Source of the DNA: Neptuniibacter victor
GTDB lineage: Bacteria > Pseudomonadota > Gammaproteobacteria > Pseudomonadales > Balneatricaceae
Assembly: GCA_027943745.1 (NCBI GenBank)
Contig: AP025763.1
Span: 1,364,001 to 1,428,000, forward strand
Length of the DNA stretch: 64,000 nucleotides
Direction: 5' to 3'
Part shown: positions 1 through 9,332 of the stretch, one piece after another
Position numbering within the stretch: the stretch's first letter is position 1
Layout: each line of letters starts with the position of its first letter
Translations under genes and position numbers: made by a program
The notes under the pieces: generated by a model
What the model saw: only the letters and a program-made list of their open reading frames with translations
The model's database searches: none
Told to the model about the DNA's origin: nothing

Positions 1-1465
1 TCATACGATGTCGGCAACCTATGGTCGTTATGATCAGATACGATTGTTATCCCGTGAAGGTCAGGAGCTTTCACGGGTTAACTATAATGCCGGAAGCCCT
101 GTGGTTGTGACAGGTTATGATCTTCAGAACAAATCAGAACGTTATTATTTTAAGGAAGCTCTTTTAAAGTCTAGCGATGAGATTTATATCTCACGCTTAG
201 ATCTCAATATTGAGCAAGGAGTCATCGAACTGCCCTTGAAACCAGTCATTCGTTTGGCGAAGGCGGTTTATGATGAGAGCAATACGCTTATAGGAGTGGT
301 GGTCCTGAATTTTCTGGCGGGTGATCTGCTAGATGATTTCAGGAATATAGTTAAGCACCTTCCTGGTGAAAAAATGCTTTTGAATAGCAGCGGTTATTGG
401 CTATCTAGTGAGGTCCGCTCTAGAGAGTGGGGCTTTATGCTTGATAGTGGCATTCGCTTTAGTCAGCAGTCTCCTGATATCTGGCGCCAGATGAATCAGA
501 CTCAGGCTGGGATCGTTGAATCTGAGCAAGGGCGCTTCAATTTTTATACGATTGCTCCTTCAGACGTATTGAGAAACAGCGGCTTAGGTGAATGGAAATT
601 CGTCGTTGTGAATACACAGCATAGAATAGGCATGCCATTTCTAAGTGAACATTTGGCTTATCTCTATCCTTTGATGCTGGCATATCTATTTAGTAGCGGT
701 TTGCTTTGGTTATGGGCTCGGGCAGATTCTGGTCGTGAAGTAGCGGAAAAGGAGCTGTTGGCACTGAACCGTTTACTGGAGAAAAAGGTTGAAAAGCGTA
801 CAGCAGAGCTTGATGCAACCAAAGATGCGGCTATTTTGAGTCTGGCTACGCTGGCTGAAACTAGGGATAACGAAACGGGCCAGCATATCTTTAGGACCCA
901 GCATTATGTGAAAGTACTGGCCGAAGCACTTTTACATCACCCTGAATTTGAGGGTCAGCTGGATGATAACTTAATTCAGCGTATCTATAAGTCAGCACCC
1001 TTACACGATATTGGTAAAGTGGGCATTCCTGATCATATCCTGCTGAAGAAAGGGCGTTTGAACGAAGCTGAACAATGCATTATGCAAGCGCATACGACAC
1101 TGGGTAGTGATGCTATAGAAGAAGCCATCAATTCCCTGTCTAGTCGCCTCTCGCTGGAGGCGAGTGGTACCTTCCTGCACTGTGCAAGGGATATTGCGCA
1201 CTATCACCATGAGCGTTGGGATGGACAAGGGTATCCCAAAGGTCTGGTAGGTGAAACGATTCCGCTGCCGGCACGCCTTATGGCAGTGGCTGATGTTTAT
1301 GATGCGTTGGTGACTCAGCGTATTTATAAGAAAGCGTATACAAAATCTGAAACAGAACACATCATTTTGCATATGAGTGAAGGTCAATTTGATCCACGTC
1401 TATTATGTGCTTTTGATAATGTTAAAGATAAGTTTTGGGATATTAAAAATCAGTTTGCTGATTAA
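1..1465 (+). CDS. HD-GYP c-di-GMP phosphodiesterase with sensor domain, 5' end outside window
   Basis: Probable membrane-bound phosphodiesterase that hydrolyses cyclic di-GMP. The frame is open to base 1, so the true start probably lies upstream; the first in-window ATG is at 8. Counting from that ATG, residues 1 to about 215 form an extracytoplasmic Cache/PAS-like sensor region, about 218-238 are a membrane segment, then a short coiled linker leads into the HD-GYP domain (about 275-480). The metal-binding HD pair is at 333-334 (HDIGKVGIPD) and the GYP motif at 408-410 (GQGYPKGL), so the domain looks catalytically intact. A first membrane helix is expected in the missing N-terminus. The ligand is unknown. 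It stands alone and is followed by a terminator-like hairpin. Confidence 0.88.
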   Translation, partial: HTMSATYGRYDQIRLLSREGQELSRVNYNAGSPVVVTGYDLQNKSERYYFKEALLKSSDEIYISRLDLNIEQGVIELPLKPVIRLAKAVYDESNTLIGVVVLNFLAGDLLDDFRNIVKHLPGEKMLLNSSGYWLSSEVRSREWGFMLDSGIRFSQQSPDIWRQMNQTQAGIVESEQGRFNFYTIAPSDVLRNSGLGEWKFVVVNTQHRIGMPFLSEHLAYLYPLMLAYLFSSGLLWLWARADSGREVAEKELLALNRLLEKKVEKRTAELDATKDAAILSLATLAETRDNETGQHIFRTQHYVKVLAEALLHHPEFEGQLDDNLIQRIYKSAPLHDIGKVGIPDHILLKKGRLNEAEQCIMQAHTTLGSDAIEEAINSLSSRLSLEASGTFLHCARDIAHYHHERWDGQGYPKGLVGETIPLPARLMAVADVYDALVTQRIYKKAYTKSETEHIILHMSEGQFDPRLLCAFDNVKDKFWDIKNQFAD

Positions 1466-1600
1466 TTAGCTATTGATGAAAGCTTAAGTAACTGATTGCA
1501 TGAGGTATGCGTGTTGATAGTTATACCGGTGTTTTTGCAGCTGAGTTCGAGCCACGATGGGTTCAAGATCTGCAAGATTAGCTGTAGGCTAATAGCATCT

Positions 1601-1627
1601 AAAAGCGCCTTTGTTAGGTGCTTTTTT
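1601..1627 (+). terminator. Rho-independent terminator
   Basis: A 9-bp stem (AAAAGCGCC with GGTGCTTTT, one G-U pair) and a 7-base loop run into a T tract. It lies 136 bases after the HD-GYP stop and before the GNAT gene. Confidence 0.75.
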
Positions 1628-1674
1628 ATAAATTAACTTTTTAATACATTAATAATAACAATTTAAGTTGCTGA

Positions 1675-2097
1675 ATGATCATAGTAAAGAATGTCACCTT
1701 CGATGATGAGAGCTCAAAGCTGGTGGGGGCAATCCGCCATGACGTGTTTATTCGCGAACAAGGTATAGATCCTGAGTTGGAGTTTGATGGCTTAGACGAT
1801 AGGGCTGTTCACGCGCTTGTTTATGCCAATGGGGTCCCAGTCGCTACCGGCCGAATTTTAGATGACGGTCATATAGGTAGAATCGCTGTTTTAATAGAAT
1901 ATAGAGGCGAGGGGTTAGGTGAGAAGGTTGTCTTATCCTTGATTAATAAGGCGGAGGAAAAAGGTTGTTCGCGTGTGTATTTAGGGTCTCAGACTCAAGC
2001 GACTAATTTTTATCTTAAGCTAGGTTTTTCCCCCTATGGTAGTGAATTTATGGAAGCGGGTATTCCTCACATATGGATGGAGCGCTTGCTTACATAA
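1675..2097 (+). CDS. GNAT family N-acetyltransferase
   Basis: A 140-residue single-domain protein of the GCN5-related acetyltransferase fold, which moves the acetyl group of acetyl-CoA to an amine. The N-terminal half has the pattern of YjcF/ElaA-like members (VFIREQGID near residues 25-33). The acetyl-CoA loop is recognisable as RGEGLGEKVV near residues 81-90, and the late strand has the usual NFYLKLGF motif. The substrate cannot be predicted. The gene is preceded by a terminator and converges with the GGDEF-EAL gene, so it is probably a single-gene unit. No clear Shine-Dalgarno sequence precedes the ATG. Confidence 0.85.
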   Translation: MIIVKNVTFDDESSKLVGAIRHDVFIREQGIDPELEFDGLDDRAVHALVYANGVPVATGRILDDGHIGRIAVLIEYRGEGLGEKVVLSLINKAEEKGCSRVYLGSQTQATNFYLKLGFSPYGSEFMEAGIPHIWMERLLT

Positions 2098-2212
2098 TTT
2101 CTTGATCAATTAGGGGGCGCTTAGCTAATAATCGAATACTTTGAGCTTTGAGAAAGGTGAGAAAAGTATCTGTAGTAACTTTGTTTATAAAAAACTAAGC
2201 CGGCTGACATAT

Positions 2213-5056
2213 CTATATTTTGTCTGATGCTAGGTTTAGGAAGCGGGACTGTATAAGCTCGGACTTGGGGATAGGTTTAGAAAATAGAAATCCCTGTATG
2301 TTGGTGCAGTGAAGTTCATGTTCCACAAACTGGAGTTGCTCTTCGGTCTCGACACCTTCGGCTAACAGTTTTAATCCCATGCCTTTCGCCATTCCTGAAA
2401 TAGCCATAACAATATGTTGATCGTCTTTGTTTTTAGGTAAGCCTTTAATGAACTGTTTATCGATTTTAATTGTATCGATCGGTAGTTGTTTTAAATAGGT
2501 TAAAGAGGAGTAGCCTGTACCAAAATCATCGATCGCGATAGTAACACCCATTTTTCGAATGTCTTGCAGTGCGGCTTTGGCAAACTCAAAATCATTAAAA
2601 ATAGCAGTCTCGGTTATTTCTACTTCTAAACAGGAGCCCTGCATTCCATGTTTATCGAGCTCTCGCTTGATAATGGAAGCAATATCTTGACGTTTAAACT
2701 GATAAGCTGAGATGTTAATCGCAATTTTTTGGATATGATGATCCATCTCGCGGAGCGAGGTGTAGTCCCTACAGGCTTGTTGAATAACCCATGCGCCAAT
2801 TTCGTCGATCATACCGCTTGATTCTGCGATAGGAATGAACTCATCGGGCAATACATCCCCAAGTGTATCGTTTTTCCAGCGTATTAGTGCTTCCAATGAA
2901 ACTTCTTGGGTATCGAGTTTTACTTGAGGTTGATAATGAAGAGTGAATTCATCCCTAGTAATCGCTCCGCGCAGATGATTCTCTACTAATTGATTCTGTT
3001 CAATTTCAAGATTCATCTGTTTTTGGAAAAAGCTAAACGTGTTTTTTCCTTTCTGTTTTGCATGATACATGGCGTGATCAGCACACATAATAAGGGTTTC
3101 AGCATTATTGCCATCTTTGGGGTAAATACTAATGCCTATGCTTCCTGACGTATGGATAAGGTTTCCTTCGATATCATAAGGTTTCGCTAATTCTGCATTT
3201 AGGCGATTTATGATCTTGGGGACGTTAATGATGACATCAGTATCAGATAGGTGGGGTAATAGGATGGTAAATTCATCTCCCCCCATCCGAGCAATAGAAT
3301 CTTGGTTTCTAAGGCAACCTTGCATTCTATTGGCTGCTTTTTGGAGGATAATATCCCCTGTCACATGGCCAAAACTATCGTTGGCCGCTTTAAAACCATC
3401 TAAATCTATATAGACGATTGCAGCCATTCTGCTAGATCGTTCGGATTCAGCAATGAGCTGAGTAAGGCGATCATTAAACAGCGTTCTATTGGGAATATCA
3501 GTTAAAGCATCATAGTAGGCTAAGTGTTCTATTCGATTTTCAGCTTCGACTCGATCAGTGACATTATTTTGGATGCCGACAAAGTGAGTGGTGGTGCCTG
3601 TGTCATCTTGGATAATGGATAGAGTGAATTCATTCCAGAATTGCGTACCATCTTTGCGCGTGTTTTTTAGCACAACGCTGCATGCTTCTTTCTGATGTAT
3701 TGCTCTTCGTAAGATCTCTAGCCCTTCTTGTTCTTTGCTATTTTTACTGAATATACGTGGTGATACCCCGATAAGTTCGGATTTTTGATACCCCGTTAGT
3801 GCCGATACGGCGGGGTTTACATAGAGAATTGGATAACCTTCTGATTGAGCGTCACTAATAATAATCCCATTGTTAACAGATTCAACGGCCATGAAAAGTT
3901 GTGTTAGCTTGAGCTCTCTTGCCTTCTTCTCTGTTATATCAACACAAAGTGTCCCTAGCCACTCAAGATGGTTCTTGTGATTGAAGATAGGGAAAATAGT
4001 TGTTTCAAAATGCTTTGTCTCATTGGTAAATGTTAAATGCTCTTCTAATGTGATGGGTATTTGTTCGGAGACAACTTTTTGTTGTGAGGTTATTCTATTT
4101 TCCAATACTTGTTCATGGATTTGGCCGTTTAAATAGGGGGATAGATAGGACTGTTTGTAGGCTTCGTTTTGAACCAGTTTTTCATCGTTCAGTCCTTTAA
4201 GGCTAAGTCCAACTGGGAGGTGGTTCACAACTACCTTAAGTAGCCGGTCCCTATCATGTAGCGAATCGAGCATCTCATTAAGTGATGTACCAAGAAGGCC
4301 TATCTCGTCTCGTGAAAGTTGTTCTGTTCTAGCACTAGAATCCCCGGATCTCTGCGCAATAATTGTATTTGAGATAGCCCTGATTGGATTAATGATTGAT
4401 TTATACACCGTTGCTATCGATAGCAATAGCATAAGCAAAATGCCACCGGACATCGCCATTATATGGTTCGCAAGGGTGGTATTGGCGACTGTTTCGAACT
4501 CTTGCCAGTTGAAGCGAAGATACAAAATACCTTCATAGCCATCCGCTGGAAGGGTGTATGCAAGATCACTGCTCATCTGGGGCGGTAGTTTTAATGTATG
4601 CGGTGCCGTAATGAGAGTTTGTTCGACATGGTGAAAGTTTTTAAAGGGTGAAATTACAATGAGGTCACCATTCGTATGTGTGAACTGCCCGAAAATATGT
4701 TTTTTAGAACTGATATCAAGCAGTTTCAGCATATCAACGGTATGGGCATCAAGATCCGCATTAGGCTGAGTACTGGATGCCCAAATAATGGTTGGGTTAA
4801 GCGTTGCTAGGGTGATGCCATGGACGCCTGATGTATGCAGCGTGATCTCTTCTAAGGCTAAGCGTAGGTCCTGATAGTTTGGGTTAATCTCGCCAGCCGC
4901 TCGAATGGTTGTTGTCATCAATTCGGCACGTTTAACCATTTGAGATCTGAGATCGGGCAGCAGACTCATGTAAGTAAGCAGTGCTGATAAGATGATTAGA
5001 AGGGCAGCACCTGCGATGACTGGAAAAAGAAATTTTCTCTGCAAAGACTCTCTCAA
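2213..5056 (-). CDS. Membrane PAS-GGDEF-EAL protein (c-di-GMP turnover)
   Basis: A 947-residue sensory protein for cyclic di-GMP metabolism. Order: membrane helix (about 12-32), periplasmic sensor region, second helix (about 195-217), HAMP linker (about 215-275), a first PAS-like region, a clear PAS/PAC (about 385-500), GGDEF domain with intact GGDEF near residue 590, and EAL domain with EALIRW near 719, DDFGTGYSSL and the EGVET loop. Both catalytic signatures are complete, so it could be bifunctional or have one domain regulating the other. It is a single gene; the NMT1-like binding-protein gene starts divergently about 150 bases away. The signal it senses is unknown. Confidence 0.93.
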   Translation of the reverse strand: MRESLQRKFLFPVIAGAALLIILSALLTYMSLLPDLRSQMVKRAELMTTTIRAAGEINPNYQDLRLALEEITLHTSGVHGITLATLNPTIIWASSTQPNADLDAHTVDMLKLLDISSKKHIFGQFTHTNGDLIVISPFKNFHHVEQTLITAPHTLKLPPQMSSDLAYTLPADGYEGILYLRFNWQEFETVANTTLANHIMAMSGGILLMLLLSIATVYKSIINPIRAISNTIIAQRSGDSSARTEQLSRDEIGLLGTSLNEMLDSLHDRDRLLKVVVNHLPVGLSLKGLNDEKLVQNEAYKQSYLSPYLNGQIHEQVLENRITSQQKVVSEQIPITLEEHLTFTNETKHFETTIFPIFNHKNHLEWLGTLCVDITEKKARELKLTQLFMAVESVNNGIIISDAQSEGYPILYVNPAVSALTGYQKSELIGVSPRIFSKNSKEQEGLEILRRAIHQKEACSVVLKNTRKDGTQFWNEFTLSIIQDDTGTTTHFVGIQNNVTDRVEAENRIEHLAYYDALTDIPNRTLFNDRLTQLIAESERSSRMAAIVYIDLDGFKAANDSFGHVTGDIILQKAANRMQGCLRNQDSIARMGGDEFTILLPHLSDTDVIINVPKIINRLNAELAKPYDIEGNLIHTSGSIGISIYPKDGNNAETLIMCADHAMYHAKQKGKNTFSFFQKQMNLEIEQNQLVENHLRGAITRDEFTLHYQPQVKLDTQEVSLEALIRWKNDTLGDVLPDEFIPIAESSGMIDEIGAWVIQQACRDYTSLREMDHHIQKIAINISAYQFKRQDIASIIKRELDKHGMQGSCLEVEITETAIFNDFEFAKAALQDIRKMGVTIAIDDFGTGYSSLTYLKQLPIDTIKIDKQFIKGLPKNKDDQHIVMAISGMAKGMGLKLLAEGVETEEQLQFVEHELHCTNIQGFLFSKPIPKSELIQSRFLNLASDKI

Positions 5057-5208
5057 ACTATGTGCCTCTATATGGCTAGTAAACAGGGTCGCCTAAAGAT
5101 AAGCTTATTGTACAATGTTTCTTAATGAGAAAAGGTTTTTTTCTATTCAGTAGACTGTTATTGAATCATTGTTATGTAAATGCCTATTTAGTTGGAGCTC
5201 CTATTGTC

Positions 5209-6186
5209 ATGTTACGCATCATAAAAGCTTTTATCTGTAGTTTGATTATTTGTAGTTCTCCAGTTGTTGCGCTGGCTTCAGACGATGAGATTAGAATTGC
5301 CTTAGACGATCTACCCGGTATCGATATGTTGCCAATCTTGGTAGCGGTAGAGAGGGCCAAAGAGAGGGGATTGAAGATTAAGGTTAGTTATATGCTCTCT
5401 GAGGGCATGGCGATGCGAACTATTATGAATAAGCAAGCAGATATCGGTATGGGTACCCCGTATAAAACCATACAGGAAACCCAGGCGCCCATTCGGATGT
5501 TCTATCAGTTAAATAAGTTACGTTTCCACCCCGTGGTCAACGCGACTAAATTTAATGCTTGGAGTGAACTCGATGGAATCGATATGTATTCACATGGTTC
5601 GGGGTCTGGTACCGAGGCTATTATGAATATGATGGCTAAGAAGCACGGTATTTCTTATCGTAAAATGTTTTATCTGCCAGGATCCGGAGTGAGGGCAAAT
5701 GCGATGATCAATGGCCGCATAAACGCGACGGTAGTTGATACTGAGCGTAAAAATATGCTGCTTTCTATGCCCAGTGGCATATTCAAGCGTTTGCCAATGG
5801 AAGAGGTTAATGCTTCTGATGAGGCGCTTTATGCTCATCAGTCCTTTATCAAGTCTAATCAGAAAGAGCTTAAAGTATTGATTCAGGAGCTCGTGTTTGT
5901 ATGGCAAGCGATGGTTGAAAACTCTCAATATGTGTCGGAGCAAAGCATTAAATATGGTTTAGTAGGGAAGCATAGGCCACAAGAGATTGATCAGTATTAT
6001 GATGAAATGGTTAGTGAGGGAGCATTTCCCATCGATGGCGGGCTGAAAGAAGCCTTTAATGCAGACGCCTTTTTTTATAGTTTTTCTGGTACCTTGAAAG
6101 GTGAGCAAGATAGTCATCGTTTGGGTGATTATTGGGACTTCTCTCTCCTGAAAGATGTAATGACTAAGGGAGCGGATAGGCACTAG
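5209..6186 (+). CDS. Periplasmic ABC-type solute-binding protein (NMT1/SsuA-like), orphan
   Basis: A 325-residue exported protein of the nitrate/sulfonate/thiamine-precursor binding family (NMT1-like). An upstream in-frame ATG at 5125 exists, but the ATG at 5209 is preferred. It has GGAG about 11 bases upstream and gives a normal signal peptide (MLRIIKAFICSLIICSS, cleavage probably after VALA). The mature part has the two-lobe pattern with a conserved glycine/serine-rich ligand loop (SHGSGSGTEAIMN). No permease or ATPase gene lies nearby, so it either serves a distant transporter or a non-transport sensing role. It stands alone, convergent with the GST gene. The ligand is unknown. Confidence 0.8.
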   Translation: MLRIIKAFICSLIICSSPVVALASDDEIRIALDDLPGIDMLPILVAVERAKERGLKIKVSYMLSEGMAMRTIMNKQADIGMGTPYKTIQETQAPIRMFYQLNKLRFHPVVNATKFNAWSELDGIDMYSHGSGSGTEAIMNMMAKKHGISYRKMFYLPGSGVRANAMINGRINATVVDTERKNMLLSMPSGIFKRLPMEEVNASDEALYAHQSFIKSNQKELKVLIQELVFVWQAMVENSQYVSEQSIKYGLVGKHRPQEIDQYYDEMVSEGAFPIDGGLKEAFNADAFFYSFSGTLKGEQDSHRLGDYWDFSLLKDVMTKGADRH

Positions 6187-6210
6187 GGGATCTTTAAACT
6201 CACCCCCTAG
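6183..6210. terminator. Possible hairpin terminator between convergent genes
   Basis: CTAGGGG and CCCCTAG form a 7-bp stem around a 14-base loop. It overlaps the stop codon of the binding-protein gene. There is no real T tract, so this is a weak candidate. Confidence 0.3.
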
Positions 6211-6234
6211 TTTCAGCAAAATGCGATGATTGAG

Positions 6235-6846
6235 TTAGGCTTTAGCGTTTACTTTCTGTTGTGCTTCAGATTTTATTTGGCGTTTTATCCAAGCATCAAC
6301 ATTTGGGAAGCGTTTGAAGTCGTAGCCTACTAATTTAGCCCACGAAAGTATGGTTGCGCCGTGGATATCTGCGACAGTACGTTTATTACCAGAAACGTAT
6401 TCTTTGCCTTCTAAGTGATTTTCGAGAATGGGCATAAAACGATCCATCTCGCTGTTTGCACGAGCAATAATGGCAGCATCGCGATTCTCTTCTTTGACAA
6501 ATTTATATTGCGAGAATAGATCAAGTGCAAAGCCTTCTAGCTGATTACTGATAAACAGGGACCAGCGATAAATATCAGCGATTTCCTCAGGGCTGTTGCC
6601 CCATAGCTCGCCCTTTCCGTATTTCTCGACTAGGTAAAATAGGATTGCTTGGGTTTCCCAGAGAACTAAGTCACCATCAACTATCGTTGGGACTTTGCCA
6701 TTAGGGTTTAGCGCGAGATATGCATCTTGCTTAATCTCTTTGCCTTTTGGCAGATGATCAATGTATTCATACTCTAAATTTAGCGTTTCTAGAACACACA
6801 TTACCATGCTTGCACGCGAATAAACGCTTCCATAAACCTTAATCAT
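6235..6846 (-). CDS. Glutathione S-transferase family protein
   Basis: A 203-residue cytosolic protein with the two-domain GST layout. The N-terminal thioredoxin-like domain (1-80) has the cis-proline loop and glutathione-binding segment (NPNGKVPTIVDGDLVLWET, about residues 47-65), and an all-helical C-terminal domain follows. A serine or tyrosine near the N-terminus (YGSVYSRAS) is the probable catalytic residue. Such enzymes conjugate glutathione or isomerise ring-cleavage products; the substrate here is unknown. Its upstream region carries a 20-base sequence identical to one in the hpaD promoter region, so it may belong to the hpa regulon (inference). Confidence 0.87.
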   Translation of the reverse strand: MIKVYGSVYSRASMVMCVLETLNLEYEYIDHLPKGKEIKQDAYLALNPNGKVPTIVDGDLVLWETQAILFYLVEKYGKGELWGNSPEEIADIYRWSLFISNQLEGFALDLFSQYKFVKEENRDAAIIARANSEMDRFMPILENHLEGKEYVSGNKRTVADIHGATILSWAKLVGYDFKRFPNVDAWIKRQIKSEAQQKVNAKA

Positions 6847-6857
6847 GCTTGCCTCGT

Positions 6858-6877
6858 ACTTAATATGTTAATTATAT
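6858..6877. promoter_or_regulatory. Candidate HpaR-type operator upstream of GST gene
   Basis: The sequence ACTTAATATGTTAATTATAT is identical over 20 bases to 21600-21619 upstream of hpaD. It contains the imperfect palindrome TTAATATGTTAA. It sits 12-31 bases before the GST start codon, where a bound repressor would block transcription. Assignment to HpaR is inferred from recurrence at the hpa promoters. Confidence 0.45.
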
Positions 6878-6960
6878 CTGGCTCGAACTGCCATCAGGAT
6901 GCTGTGGGTATAGATGAGGTCGTAAAATTAAGCGATAAGCGAAATAGTATCAACTATAAA

Positions 6961-8289
6961 TTACTGAACACCGAGCCATTCCATGGAATATAGAACCAAG
7001 ATACCTACAGGGACCATAACTAAGGTAAAGGGCAGCTGGTTACGTAAAATCTCTCGACTTGTGCAGCCATATCGAGCTCGCAAAATCATATTGGTGCCAC
7101 TGAATACGCTTGTATACATAGATAGGGCGGTTGCATAGATATAGGTGACAGCCATTATGGTTGGCGTCGTAGTAATATCCGCGAGTAAGCCTGCAAATAT
7201 TGCTACAACCGCAAGTTGGTTGATACCCAGTGAGGCAATGATAATGATCGTAATTAGTGTGATGGACGCTACCAATGCGTTTGTTTCTGTGAAAGGCAGA
7301 CTGACCAATCCAACTGCGATACATGCTTTAACCCCCGCGGCCAGTAGTCCGGCACTAAGAAAGAGAGAGATCTCTGTACGGCTCTCAGATAGTTTTGTAA
7401 AAATGTGTTGATGTAGCTGTGTGCCACAAGTTGATGTGCCATGCCTTAAGGCGATTATTATTAAAGGGATTATTACCGCTACGATGGAGACCATGACAAC
7501 GGTGGAGGTCGCTGGGAAAAGCCAGGTGAGTATTAATACGCTCGCAATAAGAAAGATGGGCAGATGAAGCGTAGATACCTTCATCGGATAACCCTGATAT
7601 AAGTTGAATCGGCTTTTGTAACGATAGCGGGCTTCCAGAAAGGTTAATAAAATCCCAGTGGCTGCTAAGGGGATTGAGTAAGGGTAGATGTTTTTAACTT
7701 CAGCTCCAGGGACTTGCTCTAATACAAGTGGGGTAATACTCAAAAATGGCGACCACAACACCGATAGGCTAAAGCCTCGAGACAAAATGCTTTGTGAGAG
7801 TCTATCAACCCTGCCTTTGCGCATCACTTGATCGCCAACAACGGGTATGGATGAAAAGTTGGCGACGGATGAGAAAAAGTGCATGCCTAAAAAAGTACTT
7901 AGATAGCTTTTTATACCCTTTTGAGTGCTGCTGCTCTCTGGCTGTATCGCAAGACCGATAAAGCTTATGGCGGTGAGTAACATGGCTAGTTTTAGATGCT
8001 CATCCAATAGCTCTAATAATGTTGTAGTGGAGCCAAAACTCCAAGCAAGGATAGAACACAAGAGGCCAACAGCAGCCAGAATAAGGATAAGCGGGCGTTG
8101 TTTAGCGCGTAATCTTGGGAGCTCTAATACAACAAAGAGCCAGCCAAGCACTGTGGCAATAGGACTTAAAGGGTAGCTTGTGAAGTTGCTGGCGAGTGCA
8201 AATACCCACATCATCAAGAGAATAGGGCCAGAAATTTTACTTCCCGGCCAAAGGCTTAGGATCGTTTGTCTTAGTGTAAAAGTGCGCAT
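6961..8289 (-). CDS. Polytopic inner-membrane protein, putative transporter of unknown substrate
   Basis: A 442-residue, very hydrophobic protein with about 11-12 membrane helices and short charged loops. I do not recognise a specific family. The layout resembles ion or organic-acid transporters: a conserved-looking loop with NFSSIPVVGDQVM near residue 145, and paired helices with polar breaks (GINQLAV, FSGTNMILRARYG). It is divergent from hpaH across a 195-base region containing the candidate HpaR operators, which suggests a role in uptake or efflux of an aromatic acid or a pathway intermediate. That role is inferred from position only. Confidence 0.6.
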   Translation of the reverse strand: MRTFTLRQTILSLWPGSKISGPILLMMWVFALASNFTSYPLSPIATVLGWLFVVLELPRLRAKQRPLILILAAVGLLCSILAWSFGSTTTLLELLDEHLKLAMLLTAISFIGLAIQPESSSTQKGIKSYLSTFLGMHFFSSVANFSSIPVVGDQVMRKGRVDRLSQSILSRGFSLSVLWSPFLSITPLVLEQVPGAEVKNIYPYSIPLAATGILLTFLEARYRYKSRFNLYQGYPMKVSTLHLPIFLIASVLILTWLFPATSTVVMVSIVAVIIPLIIIALRHGTSTCGTQLHQHIFTKLSESRTEISLFLSAGLLAAGVKACIAVGLVSLPFTETNALVASITLITIIIIASLGINQLAVVAIFAGLLADITTTPTIMAVTYIYATALSMYTSVFSGTNMILRARYGCTSREILRNQLPFTLVMVPVGILVLYSMEWLGVQ

Positions 8290-8367
8290 TTTGTTCTGAG
8301 ATCCTAGGAGTGTGGCAGCATCATAATTGAAGCAAACAAGGTGTTCAAAATTAGGGGTGGAAATTCA

Positions 8368-8405
8368 TTAATATATTAAGTATATTGTAGTTAACATGTT
8401 ACTTA
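8368..8405. promoter_or_regulatory. Candidate HpaR-type operators, hpaH promoter region
   Basis: A perfect 12-base palindrome TTAATATATTAA (8368-8379) is followed by the related TTAACATGTTACTTA (8391-8405). Both lie in the divergent region between the membrane protein and hpaH. The same core recurs upstream of dctP, hpaD, hpaR and the GST gene. Confidence 0.45.
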
Positions 8406-8484
8406 TGTTTTTGGCGTAGGTAAATGAATTGCTTCGAAGCGACACCTTTTTATGCTTCGTCAGATTTATAAAACGAGGATGTTT

Positions 8485-9288
8485 ATGTTAACTCCGGAAC
8501 AGATTAAAAATGCAGCTGATCGCCTATACAAAGCTGAAAATGAACGCCAGCAGATTCCAGCGCTGACGCTAGAATATCCAGACATGACAATGGATGACTC
8601 TTATAAAATTCAGAAAGCATGGGTTGATCGCAAGATCGCGGAAGGCGCTTCTGTTAAAGGTTATAAGATCGGTCTAACGTCTCGCGCTATGCAGATGGCA
8701 GTTAATATTGATCAGCCTGATTACGGTGTGCTTCTAGATAACATGTTCTTTAATGACGGTGCTGAAATTAAGGCATCTGATTTCTTAGATCCTCGTATCG
8801 AAGTTGAATTGGCCTTTGTTCTTAAAGATCGTTTAGAAGGCGAAAACGTGACGATCTTTGATGTACTTAATGCAACAGACTATGTTGTTCCAGCGATTGA
8901 ATTAATCGCGGCACGTTGCCACCGTACAGATCCTGAAACAGGTTATACACGCAAAGTGTTGGATACTATTTCAGACAATGCAGCGAACGCTGGCATTATT
9001 TTGGGTGGTCGTCCAATCAAACCAATGGATATAGATTTGCGTTGGGCGGGATCTCTGCTTTACTTGAACGGCCAAATTGAAGAGACCGGTGTTGCTGCGG
9101 GCGTATTAGGCCATCCTGCGAATGGCATCTGCTGGGTTTGTAAACGCTTTGCTCCTCATGGTGTTGCGTTAGAACCAGGTCAGGTTATTTTGGCGGGCTC
9201 TTTCACTCGCCCTGTACCGGTTAAAGCTGGCGATACTATTCATGCTGATTACGGCCCACTTGGCGGCATATCAGTGAAGTTTGTTTAA
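8485..9288 (+). CDS. hpaH: 2-oxo-hept-4-ene-1,7-dioate hydratase (OHED hydratase)
   Basis: This enzyme adds water to 2-oxo-hept-4-ene-1,7-dioate to give 4-hydroxy-2-oxo-heptane-1,7-dioate, the penultimate step of homoprotocatechuate degradation. The 267-residue protein is the same length as typical HpaH and belongs to the FAH-like hydratase family (with MhpD). Family features include the [10 protein letters not shown] metal-ligand segment (about 101-110), the [12 protein letters not shown] motif and the C-terminal [10 protein letters not shown]. The ATG at 8485 is preferred over ATGs at 8452 and 8479, because GAGG lies six bases before it. First gene of the hpaH-I-G1-G2-E run. Confidence 0.93.
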   Translation: MLTPEQIKNAADRLYKAENERQQIPALTLEYPDMTMDDSYKIQKAWVDRKIAEGASVKGYKIGLTSRAMQMAVNIDQPDYGVLLDNMFFNDGAEIKASDFLDPRIEVELAFVLKDRLEGENVTIFDVLNATDYVVPAIELIAARCHRTDPETGYTRKVLDTISDNAANAGIILGGRPIKPMDIDLRWAGSLLYLNGQIEETGVAAGVLGHPANGICWVCKRFAPHGVALEPGQVILAGSFTRPVPVKAGDTIHADYGPLGGISVKFV

Positions 9289-9332
9289 GCAAGCTTATTG
9301 TCGACTGTAAAGAATAGATAGAGTAGAGCCTG

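Noticed and set aside
1001-1387. 128-residue minus-strand frame opposite the HD-GYP domain
   Set aside because: Antisense shadow of a well-supported domain; its composition (His, Cys, Arg-rich) is typical of a reverse-frame artefact.
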